A stretch of DNA of 54,629 bases, taken from positions 1 to 54,629 of the forward strand of contig JAZNVC010000018.1 of assembly GCA_045592625.1 (NCBI GenBank). The letters run 5' to 3'. A program made the position numbers and the translations under genes. The notes beneath the pieces were generated by a model. The model worked only from the letters and a program-made list of their open reading frames with translations, made no database searches and was not told where the DNA came from. Of the stretch, positions 1 through 10,146 are shown piece by piece (positions within the stretch are counted from its first letter, which is position 1; each line of letters begins with the position of its first letter). Source of the stretch: SIG607 sp045592625. GTDB lineage: Bacteria; Bacillota; Clostridia; Oscillospirales; Acutalibacteraceae.

Positions 1-2584
1 CTTCCTGTTCGGCGGTAGTCTTTCCCGAAGCAATGCTTAAAAGTTTTATCATTCGGTTTACTTCCGTCTGATGCTCGTCCTCTTTGGTTTTTCCTGTGGC
101 GGCATATTTAACTATACCGACTGCACTATCAACAACACTAAGTGACTTTACCATATCCACCGCCCACTGTGGTGCTGATGGAGTGGATGCTGTAGCTTCG
201 GCATTTACAGGAGTAATTGCTTCCGCCTTTATCTGCTCCTGTGCGGCTTTTATTTCCTGCATAACGGTGGATGCAACGTTATTATGCTTCAAATAGCCTT
301 GTTCGGAAGAAGACAGTTTTTCTCCGGCTACGTATTTGCTGACAATTTTTGAAACCTTGTTAACTACATCTGAGCCTACTTTTCTTCTTTTAAGTTCATT
401 TGAAACAGCACTTTCAACGATATTCCGTTTTACGTCCATAGCATTTTCCGCTACCGTTGCGGCAACCTTGCCGAGGGTTCTCTTATATGCAATATTCGCT
501 TTTCCGCTCTTTGCAGACTCCTTAAACTTATTCAGCGCCTGCACCTGTCCGGCTATTTCGGGGTTAAGTTTTCCGAGATACTCTGCAGCCTCAAGAACAG
601 AATCAACGTTGTTGCTTTCAATAATGTTTTTTCCTATAACGTTAAACTTATGCATTTGTTTGCCGCCCACAAACACGCCACCGATACCACCGGATATCAT
701 ACCGCTTAATGCCGCTTCCATAATATTAACAAGTATTTCATTAGAGGCTTTTTTGGTTGCCTCATCCTTGCTTAAACCTTCAGCCTGATATTGTCTTATC
801 TTTTGATTATAGTCGCTCATCTGACCGCGAAGCAGTTCATCACTTAAATTATTAAGCACTTCGGAAGCAATTTCTTCACTACCTTCAACGCCTGCTTGTA
901 TAAGACCTTGAGTTACAAATTCTTTAAACTTAGTCGGCTTTATTTTTCCGTCAAAAAGTCGGTCAATAGAAACTTTTTCGGTTACAACTTCTATTAAGCC
1001 ACTGGCTAGTGAACCTACAACTATTTCAAAATCACTAGCACCCTGACTAACCAGTTCTTTCATTCTGCTCGTTGCGGCACTTGCAGCAAGGATATACGGT
1101 GCAGCACCTCTAAATACTCCAGCCGCCAACAAGCTATCTGCTGTACTCATAACAGCGTTATATACTAGATTCCAAGCTGGGCTATCTATTTTCTCGCTAG
1201 TAATCGCACGAACGTCTGATGCAAAATTTGACAAAGCAAACGAATCAGAATATATATTTATGTCTTCGCCCTTTATAAGTGAAACTATAGCGCTTGGAAG
1301 AGCCTGAACGCCACCCAGTACAGATGCGGGGACTGATAACGTGTTATCTAAGACAGTGGAAAAAGCTCCTTTAAATCCTTCCTCGTTCATATCTGCCTTA
1401 CGGCTCTTATGGAGTTCTTCGGACACTCTCATATCAAGAGTATTTTCCATATCAGACAGAAACTTTTCAGCACTGTTTGTACCTTTGGTTTTGTCTTGTT
1501 GAGCAAGATAACAATATGTAGAAAATTCATCCGGTTCTAATAAAGAATATTTGTACCAATTCTCTATTTCATTCGCTTCTGAATTATCGTATCCGGTATA
1601 TTCCAGCCATCCTAAGTCCGATTTCCAAAATCTACGCGAATATTTATCTTTATTTTTGTACGCAAAAACAACTTTATCTTCTATGTTTTTGGTTTTAATA
1701 ACGTCTTTAGTTGAAGTCGGTTTATTAACTTCACCGGTCACGCTATTTTCATATTCGGCAGCTTTTACATTAAAACCAATTGCTCCTTCATGCAAAGAAT
1801 AACCTTTATCTTCATAAACATTTTCAAGGTTAAGCTGATTGCGAAGATATTTCAAATCTCCAATTCTGCCTTCAGCCCATTTGTATGTATCGCTTTTCTC
1901 CCATACTCCCGTCGAAGTACCGTCAGGGGTGGTTCCCATTTCATAATTTTTACGTTCAAGTTCGGCATCCATAACAGCTTCAAGCTGTGCTATTCTTTGA
2001 TTGTAATAATTTTCATCCTTATAACCGTGTGTCAGGTCATACTGTATAATCCAATCATAAAAATCCTGTTCATAACCGTTAAGTTCTCTATTTGCCTTGC
2101 GTTTTTCCATGGTTTTAATGAAATAATCAACGTTTTCGGCGGTTAAATCTCCGTACTCTGCAGAAAAACGTCTGTCGGTATCCCACTTATTATATTGATT
2201 TTCATCTTCGAAGGAAGAATAGAAATCAATAATGTTTTGTACGTTTTTCTTTTGAGTATCAGACGAATAAACAATAGAATTAAGTTTTTTGCTAATTTCG
2301 TTATATTCATCTTCTGAAAAATGCGTTTTTAAGCCATCTAACTGAGTCAAAAGTCTGTTTGCTTCTTCTATAAATGAATCATAATCTCCAATATGTGATG
2401 AATAATCGCCATATTTACTATAATCAGTAAATATTCTATTGTTATATCTAGTTATTAAATCGTTATATGGAGTCAGTTTAATGGCTTTATGATATTGCTC
2501 AACCGTCATTCCTTTTTTATAGATGCCATTTCCTCCAAAATTATCGTTAAGATTATTTTGTTTAAAATATTCTTCAAGAGTCAT
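1..2584 (-). CDS. Large phage virion protein (internal virion/ejection-like), C-terminus off the window
   Basis: An uninterrupted frame of 861 codons runs off the left edge. It starts at ATG 2584 behind GAGGTG. The first ~400 residues are hydrophilic, rich in Tyr/Asn/Asp/Lys (start MTLEEYFKQNNLNDNF). They are followed by alternating hydrophobic and small-residue helices, including a Gly-rich stretch near residue 640 (GMISGGIGGVFVGG), and long charged helices. No catalytic motif was recognised in the visible part. It lies directly downstream of a tail-hub-like gene and a coiled-coil gene. In T7- and P22-like phages this position holds internal core/ejection proteins that form the DNA-translocating channel, and the membrane-prone helices fit that role. 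The function is inferred from synteny and composition; a minor structural protein is the fallback. Confidence 0.6.
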   Translation of the reverse strand, partial: MTLEEYFKQNNLNDNFGGNGIYKKGMTVEQYHKAIKLTPYNDLITRYNNRIFTDYSKYGDYSSHIGDYDSFIEEANRLLTQLDGLKTHFSEDEYNEISKKLNSIVYSSDTQKKNVQNIIDFYSSFEDENQYNKWDTDRRFSAEYGDLTAENVDYFIKTMEKRKANRELNGYEQDFYDWIIQYDLTHGYKDENYYNQRIAQLEAVMDAELERKNYEMGTTPDGTSTGVWEKSDTYKWAEGRIGDLKYLRNQLNLENVYEDKGYSLHEGAIGFNVKAAEYENSVTGEVNKPTSTKDVIKTKNIEDKVVFAYKNKDKYSRRFWKSDLGWLEYTGYDNSEANEIENWYKYSLLEPDEFSTYCYLAQQDKTKGTNSAEKFLSDMENTLDMRVSEELHKSRKADMNEEGFKGAFSTVLDNTLSVPASVLGGVQALPSAIVSLIKGEDINIYSDSFALSNFASDVRAITSEKIDSPAWNLVYNAVMSTADSLLAAGVFRGAAPYILAASAATSRMKELVSQGASDFEIVVGSLASGLIEVVTEKVSIDRLFDGKIKPTKFKEFVTQGLIQAGVEGSEEIASEVLNNLSDELLRGQMSDYNQKIRQYQAEGLSKDEATKKASNEILVNIMEAALSGMISGGIGGVFVGGKQMHKFNVIGKNIIESNNVDSVLEAAEYLGKLNPEIAGQVQALNKFKESAKSGKANIAYKRTLGKVAATVAENAMDVKRNIVESAVSNELKRRKVGSDVVNKVSKIVSKYVAGEKLSSSEQGYLKHNNVASTVMQEIKAAQEQIKAEAITPVNAEATASTPSAPQWAVDMVKSLSVVDSAVGIVKYAATGKTKEDEHQTEVNRMIKLLSIASGKTTAEQE

Positions 2585-2608
2585 TATGTTTCACCTCAGT
2601 TAACTTTA

Positions 2609-3589
2609 TCAATTCAATGCTGCATACAAATCAGACCATCCGGACCTTTTACTTGGTTTTGTATTAAAAAGTCCCTCAACATTTCCTATATGATAATAAG
2701 TTCCTTTGTACTTATAATACATTAAGCCGTTATATTTCTTTATATCACCATAAGATTCGGCACTATTAAGAGCGGCTATAGTGTCAATATTGGTAACTGC
2801 ACCCTCGTTTTCTACTTTATAAGTTGTATTGCCTATACTTACTTTGAAATTATCTCCTTCTCTAGTTTTAAAACCACTTACTGTTGGAGTTATTGTATTA
2901 CTCTTTTTTGGACTGACAGGAGTACTATAGTATCCGTTATACTGCTCTTGAGTAATTCCAGCTATCCCCAAGAAATAGTTAAAATCATCCATGCCATACT
3001 GTGACATATATCGTGTCATTTCGTTTACCTTTTGAGCGGTAGTGTACTTTCCGTCCCTTAAAAATGAAACCAAATCACTATAAGCACTGTTTTTAGCATT
3101 AGCATTTGCGGTTATTCTTGCTGCAGCTGCGGCTTTTTCTGCAGCTACCTGCTGATTGTAGGTATCTACTGCCTGCTGGTCATAAGAGGCTTGAATATCA
3201 AAAGCACTTTGAGACTTTTTGGCTTCTATATCTGCTTTAACCCCTGCAAGCTGTTGACGTATAGAATTTGCGGCGGCAGTCTTTTGCATATCGGTTTCAA
3301 GAACAGCGTTGCCGTAAGAAAGCATTATCTGAGTCTGCTGAGTAAGGTTATATCCCGAATTTGAAAGCCCCATATTTGCCGCTATTTCTTTAGCGTAGCG
3401 TTCATTAACAATACGCTGCACGTTAGCTCTGTCATAGGTTCTGGCAAAAGAAGCATCACTTTGTTTTATCTGCTCATTATAAATTTTTTCCGTGGCGGCA
3501 TATTGGTCGTCATATATTTTGTTCGACTCTTCGATTTTTACTTTAGCCTGCTCATCGGTCTTCTTTTTTATAGAATCATAGTTCGCCAT
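2609..3589 (-). CDS. Phage coiled-coil virion protein (internal virion protein-like)
   Basis: 326 aa. The ATG overlaps the previous stop as TAATG. Residues 1-170 are almost entirely helical and rich in Ala, Gln, Lys and Glu, with heptad-like spacing and an Ala-rich stretch (AAEKAAAAARITANANAKN). The C-terminal 100 residues are Tyr/Gly/Asn-rich and probably globular. There is no signal peptide. An Ala/Gln-rich helical protein after the tail-tube protein and before a very large virion protein resembles the small internal virion proteins of podoviruses (such as T7 gp14 or the small P22 ejection proteins). That parallel rests on position and composition, not on recognised homology. Confidence 0.5.
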   Translation of the reverse strand: MANYDSIKKKTDEQAKVKIEESNKIYDDQYAATEKIYNEQIKQSDASFARTYDRANVQRIVNERYAKEIAANMGLSNSGYNLTQQTQIMLSYGNAVLETDMQKTAAANSIRQQLAGVKADIEAKKSQSAFDIQASYDQQAVDTYNQQVAAEKAAAAARITANANAKNSAYSDLVSFLRDGKYTTAQKVNEMTRYMSQYGMDDFNYFLGIAGITQEQYNGYYSTPVSPKKSNTITPTVSGFKTREGDNFKVSIGNTTYKVENEGAVTNIDTIAALNSAESYGDIKKYNGLMYYKYKGTYYHIGNVEGLFNTKPSKRSGWSDLYAALN

Positions 3590-6036
3590 TATTTAACACT
3601 TCCTAACATTTTATATTCAATACACACCTGACCGAGCGAAAAGGCACCTTTGCTCTCTAGCTTTACCGCAAATTTTCTTATTCCCGAAAGTGCAGGATTA
3701 ACCCTTATCATTCGGAAGAAATCAGGAGAAGACGAATCAAGCAATTTGATATCTTTATCTTCGGTCTTTCCGCCTTCAAAAATTGTAACCGTCCGCTCAA
3801 TAGTTTCGGCAAGAGGTGTAATAACACGTTTGCCCTCTGTAGAATATTCGTTATATTGACTTATAGGAGAAACAACAGAACCCGAATTTTCCACGATATC
3901 ACTTTTTCTACTTCTATCGGAAACCACAGAAAGAGTAACGCTATTCCCGCCGGTCCCTCCAATTTCAGCAAGTATATGACATATGGTCTTTTTGATTTCA
4001 GGTCGAGAAAAATCAAAAATTTTACTTTGTACCATTGACGGAATATCTATTTCTTCAGTACCGTTTTCTGTCACTCGTTCATCTTTAACCGAATTTCTAT
4101 CTGCTTTATGTAAAAACACTGTATTTTTATTGGCATTTACCGACAAACTTATTAAAGCGTTATCAATATTCATTACCGCCTTCGGCACAAACGGCAGACT
4201 TAGATAAAACCAAGGCAGTTTATGGGATGCCGCTTCCTCACTTGTATATGAATAAATTTTTAGATAGCCGTAACTTTCGTACTGCATAAGAAACATATGA
4301 TTACCTGCAGACAGAACATAGTATCCTTCCCAATCTGTTGAAGAAGCGTTTTTTAGTTCTTCGTTAGAAATATTCGGCAACTCTCTTCTAATAGGGTCAG
4401 AAAGTTCATAAATATTTTTCTCGTTATACTGAGAAGAACTTACAAGCGTATATGCTTTACCGTTAGAGTGAACCCAACATAAACGGTTGCGACACAACTG
4501 TATAGTACCGGGGCAGTCACATCCAATATTATTGCTTATTTGTGTTAGCGGAAATACTGCCGTTGTAACTGTTAAGTCTGATATAAAATCATAAGCCGCA
4601 TCTTCAATAGGTGCATCCTGAAGCACATAACTTGCCGCATATATTTCAAACGGTTTAAAAACAACAAGCATATCTCCTTGTTTGCCAAACCCTGTAATAT
4701 TCTGTGATGGGTCACCAACTTTACTAAAACAGTTTTCGGGAAAATATAGTGGGTTTGAAAGGTCGGTCCATTGAAGAGTGTTTTTATATTCTCCATCCAT
4801 TCCTCCTATAAACAAACGAGTACCTGAAGCAACACCTTGATTACCGCCATACCACGCACTGCAGGTGGCTGAAAAAATATAGTTCATGTTTATTAAAGCA
4901 GGATTATACTCTGTAGTAATGGTGATATTATTAAGTCCAGGAAGTACTAAGTATTTTAATTTTTCTTTATCTATCAAAATTTTTAGGTCATCTTCCGGAG
5001 TTTCTTTATCACACTTTTCTTTAACTTCATTTTCTATCCAAAGCGTATTGTTGGTAACAAAGGCAGGAACCGGTTGACCAGTAGGGGCTATTTCTTTATA
5101 CAAAATTATTTTTTCACCACACTCTAGTGCTACGCCAAATTTCTTATTTCCTTTTTCTTCAATAATATACTCTTTAGCACTTCCGTCTTCTGTTAATGCA
5201 TTCTCTAAGAAACGTTCTTCCACTAACAAAGAATGTGTTTCTATTTCTCCATTGCTTAGCATAACATCAACCGTAATAGTCGCCCCAAGAGGAACAGAGT
5301 GCGGCAATTTATATGTCGCATAATGCCAATTTTCTAGAAGCAACTCATTAAAAGCCGTAACCTCAATTTTATATTTATTGGTAAGCAGATTAATCCCCGT
5401 CAAGTAATCACCGCCAAGCGTATCATCTTCAAGCCCATTTTTTACACAATTGGTCATAATGGTGGGGATATATATATCTTTTACCTCCTCCCAGTTTTGA
5501 GCTTCATAATCTACCATAAGTTTTTTGTTGTTATAAATCTTATAACATCTCTTGTTTTCTTTATCGTCATATGTTACGTATGAATACAGTCCATCATTTG
5601 AATTTATAGTAAATTCGTTTATTATTTTTCCGCCTGTTTCAATAGCCCCTACTCTAGAAAGAAACATATTTTTATCTATATGAAAAAACTCAATATTTCC
5701 GTTATCGCACCACACCGAAACAATTTTTCCATATATTTTTCTAATTTCCGGAGGATACTCCTCGTCTCCTCCGCCATAAAATTCTTCTCGCTCAACAACA
5801 AAATCATACTGCTTTATTTTCTTTGCAGTTGACTGCAAATATCCTATTCCTCCACCATTTACTTCAGTAACAAATCCGGGACGGGTTCTGAGTATCCCGT
5901 CCATAGCCATCATATTTAGGCAGTTAGAAAGCTGATTATCTCCTACAACGTCAGAACTGCTATTTGTATTAATTCCGCCTATAAGAGCAGGTATAGGAAC
6001 TCTGTATATAGGGTTACGTCCTATTTTATATCTCAT
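3589..6036 (-). CDS. Short-tail tube/stabilisation protein (T7 gp12 / P22 gp10-like)
   Basis: 815 aa. ATG 6036 was chosen because it overlaps the upstream stop as TAATG and lies 9 bp from GAGG; an ATG two codons upstream is too close to that site. The N-terminus (IPALIGGINTNSSSDVVGDN followed by a QLSNCLNMM segment and TRPGF) is the recognisable opening of podovirus tail-tube/stabilisation proteins, which begin with 'GG-N....-.-l...Q-.-..N...-..-G.-.-RPG'. The remainder is beta-rich, as expected for a beta-propeller hub. It would close the portal channel and form the short tail. It is the strongest sign that the virion is short-tailed. Confidence 0.75.
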   Translation of the reverse strand: MRYKIGRNPIYRVPIPALIGGINTNSSSDVVGDNQLSNCLNMMAMDGILRTRPGFVTEVNGGGIGYLQSTAKKIKQYDFVVEREEFYGGGDEEYPPEIRKIYGKIVSVWCDNGNIEFFHIDKNMFLSRVGAIETGGKIINEFTINSNDGLYSYVTYDDKENKRCYKIYNNKKLMVDYEAQNWEEVKDIYIPTIMTNCVKNGLEDDTLGGDYLTGINLLTNKYKIEVTAFNELLLENWHYATYKLPHSVPLGATITVDVMLSNGEIETHSLLVEERFLENALTEDGSAKEYIIEEKGNKKFGVALECGEKIILYKEIAPTGQPVPAFVTNNTLWIENEVKEKCDKETPEDDLKILIDKEKLKYLVLPGLNNITITTEYNPALINMNYIFSATCSAWYGGNQGVASGTRLFIGGMDGEYKNTLQWTDLSNPLYFPENCFSKVGDPSQNITGFGKQGDMLVVFKPFEIYAASYVLQDAPIEDAAYDFISDLTVTTAVFPLTQISNNIGCDCPGTIQLCRNRLCWVHSNGKAYTLVSSSQYNEKNIYELSDPIRRELPNISNEELKNASSTDWEGYYVLSAGNHMFLMQYESYGYLKIYSYTSEEAASHKLPWFYLSLPFVPKAVMNIDNALISLSVNANKNTVFLHKADRNSVKDERVTENGTEEIDIPSMVQSKIFDFSRPEIKKTICHILAEIGGTGGNSVTLSVVSDRSRKSDIVENSGSVVSPISQYNEYSTEGKRVITPLAETIERTVTIFEGGKTEDKDIKLLDSSSPDFFRMIRVNPALSGIRKFAVKLESKGAFSLGQVCIEYKMLGSVK

Positions 6037-6392
6037 TACCATTCACCTCTCGGTAATTTATCCTCTATCTGACATATGCTGCTCAAAGAAAGTTTTTTGC
6101 GGTTATAATAAGCGGCATAAATATTCTGTTTTTCGCCGTCATATTCAAGTTCCGCTATATGCGAAGCAACACCGTAAGGAAGAATATCATTTATAATACG
6201 CTCGTCAAAGGTTATTTCATCATCAAGATTTGTTACGGGTATAAAACCTTCTTTTTTCAAAGTGTAAAATATGTCTGACACAATGATATTTACGGCGGTT
6301 ATAGCCTGTTTATTAAGTTCATTGGTTCGGGTATAACCGCATAAATCAAATGCTTTATCAATAAGTTCCTTAACCGAAATTGTTTTCTCCAT
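6036..6392 (-). CDS. Head-tail adaptor/connector protein
   Basis: 118 aa. It overlaps the 3' end of the portal gene by 23 bp and touches the tail gene through TAATG, so the three are translationally coupled. Predicted mostly helical (KELIDKAFDLCGYTR, then LNKQAITAVNIIVSDIFYTL). Small helical proteins between portal and tail-tube genes are the adaptor ring (T7 gp11, P22 gp4, HK97 gp6 type). Function is inferred from size, secondary structure and position; no family-specific motif was recognised. Confidence 0.6.
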   Translation of the reverse strand: MEKTISVKELIDKAFDLCGYTRTNELNKQAITAVNIIVSDIFYTLKKEGFIPVTNLDDEITFDERIINDILPYGVASHIAELEYDGEKQNIYAAYYNRKKLSLSSICQIEDKLPRGEW

Positions 6393-8223
6393 TTACCATT
6401 CCTCCAGAATTGGTGTTTTTTATTTTGCCTGCACCGAAAGCTGAAGAAAGTATCTGTTGCTGTTGTTCGGGCGGCAAACTATAAAACTGTTGTTTTTCCT
6501 CCTCACTAAGACCAAGCTCAGTAAGTATAGTCTCTGTATCTGTGGCAGTATTTTCACTTGCAGACTGGGTCTCACGAATAAGACCTGAAATATCAGGAAT
6601 TGTATTTTTAGGCAGACGTTTCAAGTACTGTATAGGTGTTATAAGACCGGCTGTAAGAAGATTTCCTAAGGTTGTTATAACCTGACCTTCACCATAAAGA
6701 GTAGAAGCACCTACATCCACCCTTACACTGAGCAGAAGGTCTTTGTATCTATCGCTATTAAAAGGCAGATACCACACGCCGCTTTCGTCTTCAATTTTCA
6801 GATTTCTTTTGCCGTAGTTTTTAAGCCACATTTCCGCCCATATACGCGCTGTATCTTCACAGAATTGATAGAATCTGTTCTGATGAAGTTGCATAGGCAT
6901 AATTGCCGCTTCCCTTGCAACTACAAGAGCAGAAGTGTTCTTCGGGTCAACATTACCAAGTGCTGCATCATTAGCACCTGCACAGGAAAGGGTTGTTGCA
7001 ATAAGGTCATTTGTCATACCTTGATACTGTGCCGCGAATGCAGGGGGACTTATATATCCTATTGCCTGACTTATTCCTGTACCACCGGCATGAACCTTAA
7101 TTATTTCACCGGGCATATTTGAAACGTTGCCGGGCACTATATCTCCGTCCTGTACCATAATAGGCATACCGTTCATCATCTGTGCCCACACACCTGCAGT
7201 AAGTATTCTGTTTATTGCAATTTGATTCGGGATAATATAGGTTATTTCACTATCACCATAAATACAGTTATTTCTCTGCTCCCAAGCATAAACCGATACC
7301 GGATATAAAGATATTCCTAAATCCCATTCGCAACGAATAACAGCGTTTTCGGTAACCTTAATACCGTGTATTGTACTGCTGCCATCAGCGTTATATGCTC
7401 TAAATAGTTTTGTAATAGCCGTTGCACGTTTACTGTCCTGAGGTTCAGTTTCTCCTCTGTCTCCCGATTCATAAGATAGATTCTTATCCGGCTTAATATT
7501 GTTTATTTCATCTTCTGAAATACCGTTTGCCTTAGCTTCACGTTTAAGAGCACCTACACTTTTACGTTGTGCAATAAGAATAAACGGCTGAGACTGTATA
7601 TCTTCATTGTTAGGCTCACCAAAAACAACGTTTTCAATATTTAAAACTTCACAGTCTATATCACCTTTTATAGCCTTTGTTTTGCCTTCGTCAGCATAAA
7701 GGCCTGTTCTTATTTCACTATTCCAATATGTATAAAGAACACCGGTACCCGAAATATATGCATTTCTTATTACCCTGTCCTTCTTATAATCAAATTTAAT
7801 TCTTTCGGCGGTCACTCTGTGATAATCCGAAAGAGCACTCATAATAAGAGCTATTTCCCCCTCTTTTTTCATATCATCAAAGGCATTTTCGGGAAGTTCC
7901 TTTGCAAAATTCTTTCTGTTTTCTATTGTTTCGGTTATTGTATCGTTAGTATTTGGTACGCCTTCGGCACTGAAATTCACCGAAATAGGATTAGCACAAA
8001 TAACCGCTCTTTTATATTCGCCTATACGGCGGATAATATTATGTCGCACAAGGGGTCTGTTTCCTACATTTGCACCGTGCCATTGGTCGCCTACATAAAA
8101 ACGCTCGTTCATTTTAGTTTGGTCGAATATACCCCTTGTACCAAGAGTTGCCTTATAATCGGTACCCGTTTTATACATACTAAAAATGACCTGCGGTGCA
8201 TTTTTCTTATTATCTTTATTCAC
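6370..8223 (-). CDS. Phage portal protein
   Basis: 617 aa. GTG 8223 is preferred over an in-frame start 54 bp upstream because GGAGG lies 7 bp before it and the upstream codons are unlike a portal. The portal forms the dodecameric ring at the capsid vertex through which terminase pumps DNA. Supporting features are an N-terminal YVGDQWHG segment, a central stem with IPNQIAINRILTAGVWAQMM, and the characteristic C-terminal ALGNVDPKNTSALVVAREAA followed by a long helix; the last ~60 residues are Glu/Gln-rich (PPEQQQQILSS). The size suits P22-like portals. The gene lies after the capsid gene, not between terminase and scaffold as in most tailed phages. Confidence 0.85.
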   Translation of the reverse strand: MNKDNKKNAPQVIFSMYKTGTDYKATLGTRGIFDQTKMNERFYVGDQWHGANVGNRPLVRHNIIRRIGEYKRAVICANPISVNFSAEGVPNTNDTITETIENRKNFAKELPENAFDDMKKEGEIALIMSALSDYHRVTAERIKFDYKKDRVIRNAYISGTGVLYTYWNSEIRTGLYADEGKTKAIKGDIDCEVLNIENVVFGEPNNEDIQSQPFILIAQRKSVGALKREAKANGISEDEINNIKPDKNLSYESGDRGETEPQDSKRATAITKLFRAYNADGSSTIHGIKVTENAVIRCEWDLGISLYPVSVYAWEQRNNCIYGDSEITYIIPNQIAINRILTAGVWAQMMNGMPIMVQDGDIVPGNVSNMPGEIIKVHAGGTGISQAIGYISPPAFAAQYQGMTNDLIATTLSCAGANDAALGNVDPKNTSALVVAREAAIMPMQLHQNRFYQFCEDTARIWAEMWLKNYGKRNLKIEDESGVWYLPFNSDRYKDLLLSVRVDVGASTLYGEGQVITTLGNLLTAGLITPIQYLKRLPKNTIPDISGLIRETQSASENTATDTETILTELGLSEEEKQQFYSLPPEQQQQILSSAFGAGKIKNTNSGGMVNGENNFG

Positions 8224-8307
8224 GTTAATTCCTCCGTTTTTATGGTCCTTTACTATGTGCCAAAATCCGCTTCCCAAAAGGGAAACGGATTTTTATTATT
8301 TACTTAA

Positions 8308-9258
8308 TTATTCTTCGGTGCCTTCGCCGTCGTCATTTACGTCAGCAACTTCACCCGAAGCACAGCCCCAAATGGCATCCATTGCACTCTTCTTAACAAA
8401 GATATCATAATAAATTCTGTAATCGAATTTATATGCATCAGCATCAAGGTTCTGTTCGGGTGTGAATATACGAAGTACTTCGGTCTTTTTAACAAGACTT
8501 ACACCCTTTTTAGGTACAATAAGCATACGGATATCTACAGCCGAATTATCAGCAGAATATCCTCCTACAGTTGTAGTGGTGTCAGTCTTTACGAAATTAT
8601 AAAGACTCTTCATTCTGGCACTGCTTACGGGAATGATAGGCACATCATCAACAGTTTTGATTTTTGTAGAAATTTCGCCCTTTTTGAAATCAGAAACAAT
8701 AACCTGCTTATTGAAAGTGGTATCGTTCTGAAGAGCAGCATACATCTCGCCATCAACAAAACATACAAGAGGTTCATCATAACCCGCAACCTGTCTTGCA
8801 TTATTTACAAGAGTGGTAAAGGTTTTAAAAGGAGTAGTAAGATTAGAAGTAGTGATATGACCTTTACCTGCAGCAATACCGGCAAGTTTGGATATGCAAT
8901 AAGCATCACTTTCGGGAACAACCTGAGTGCGAACATATTCACCAAGCACTTCGCCGGCAAGTTCAGCTACGCCGCTTTCATCCATATCTTCGCGGTCAAT
9001 AGAAATAGAACGGGCTCTGTCCATAGCAAGAGTAAAAGGCTCACTTGCAATAGTTACTTTAGCACGTGAAAAACCATTGTCACGGTCATAATCCACAAGA
9101 CCTACGAAATCTAGGTTGCGAATTTTAACAGTTTTAGCACCCATAAACTGTGCTTTTAATTTGTCGTCAGTAAAAAGTGTTACTACACTTTTCTGTGCAA
9201 ATGCTTTATCGAGTTCTTCGCTGTATTTTACAGCGGTATCAATTGAGTTGATTGACAT
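8308..9258 (-). CDS. Major capsid protein (HK97 fold)
   Basis: 316 aa, behind a strong AAGGAGAA site. The sequence has the usual HK97-fold order: N-terminal arm helix (SIDTAVKYSEELDKAFAQKS), the GAKTVKIRNLDFVGLVDYDR strand region, the AMDRARSISIDREDMDESG spine-helix start, then a TTSNLTTPF/LVCFVDGEMYAAL A-domain, and a C-terminal RIYYDIFVKK strand followed by an acidic tail. There is no long N-terminal prohead delta domain, matching the separate scaffold gene upstream. The assignment rests on the capsid pattern and on scaffold/portal neighbours. Confidence 0.85.
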   Translation of the reverse strand: MSINSIDTAVKYSEELDKAFAQKSVVTLFTDDKLKAQFMGAKTVKIRNLDFVGLVDYDRDNGFSRAKVTIASEPFTLAMDRARSISIDREDMDESGVAELAGEVLGEYVRTQVVPESDAYCISKLAGIAAGKGHITTSNLTTPFKTFTTLVNNARQVAGYDEPLVCFVDGEMYAALQNDTTFNKQVIVSDFKKGEISTKIKTVDDVPIIPVSSARMKSLYNFVKTDTTTTVGGYSADNSAVDIRMLIVPKKGVSLVKKTEVLRIFTPEQNLDADAYKFDYRIYYDIFVKKSAMDAIWGCASGEVADVNDDGEGTEE

Positions 9259-9284
9259 AATTTTTTCTCCTTAAATATAAATTT

Positions 9285-10091
9285 TTATCCCCAAAGGCCT
9301 TTTAGAAAAGAACTCATACCACTATCGGTATTATACGGCTCATCCTTAAGGCTTCCTGGACTTTTTTCTTTTGCCGATTCTTCGGCTCTTTTTGCCGCTT
9401 CCACAGCTTTTCTTTCGGCATATTCATTTAAAAGATACGCTTCTCTTATGGATATACCGTCTTTTTGAGCAGTTTTAATAACACTTTCGGAAATCTGAGT
9501 AACGTCGGTTATATCGGGATTAATTTTATTTATTGATATAACCGCATCAGCTAAAGATTTCTCAAAACTCTCCTGCTCTTCTTTTTCTTTAGAAGCAATA
9601 CTGTCGTTATATTCCTGCAGTTTTAAATCTCTGTCCTTAAGAGCTTTATCGAATAACAGCTGTTCATATTCTTCATTACCCCCGGCAGTTTCCTTGCACT
9701 GCTGTCTTATAACGTTTATTTCCGCTTCCTTTACCCCTGCTACAAATTCACTCAAACTCTTACCACTACGTCCTGCGTGGTCAATAAGTTCTTTTAAATC
9801 TGCAGAGTGTTTGTGCAGAAATGAATATTCATCGGATATTTGTTCGTACTTTTTGCCCATTTGAGCATATGTAGTTGCTTCCTCTCGGCTTAAGTTTAAA
9901 GTTTCTTTATTAAACTTGATAGGAAGCACAAAATCCTTGTTATCCCCTTCCTGCTCTGCAGGGTTTCCATCTGCACCTTCATTGGTAGCGTCGGCACCAT
10001 CTGTTTTTTCCTGCTTGTTTTCTGCAGCTCCCGCCGCTTCGTTTTCCTCTTCAGGTATGGTGTCCTGATTAAGATTTAAATTTTCATCCAT
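9285..10091 (-). CDS. Capsid scaffolding protein
   Basis: 268 aa, AAGGAG site before the ATG. The first ~45 residues are highly acidic and disordered (EEENEAAGAAENKQEK). A short conserved-type segment follows (VLPIKFNKETLNLSREEATT), then long charged helices typical of phage GP20-type scaffolds, and a C-terminal Lys/Pro/Gly-rich end (LKDEPYNTDSGMSSFLKGLW) that may contact capsid protein. It would direct procapsid assembly and then leave. It precedes the capsid gene by 26 bp. Confidence 0.8.
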   Translation of the reverse strand: MDENLNLNQDTIPEEENEAAGAAENKQEKTDGADATNEGADGNPAEQEGDNKDFVLPIKFNKETLNLSREEATTYAQMGKKYEQISDEYSFLHKHSADLKELIDHAGRSGKSLSEFVAGVKEAEINVIRQQCKETAGGNEEYEQLLFDKALKDRDLKLQEYNDSIASKEKEEQESFEKSLADAVISINKINPDITDVTQISESVIKTAQKDGISIREAYLLNEYAERKAVEAAKRAEESAKEKSPGSLKDEPYNTDSGMSSFLKGLWG

Positions 10092-10146
10092 ATATATATT
10101 CTCCTTTATCCGCTATGGTAGGCGGTTATTGGTATGTTATCGGCAA

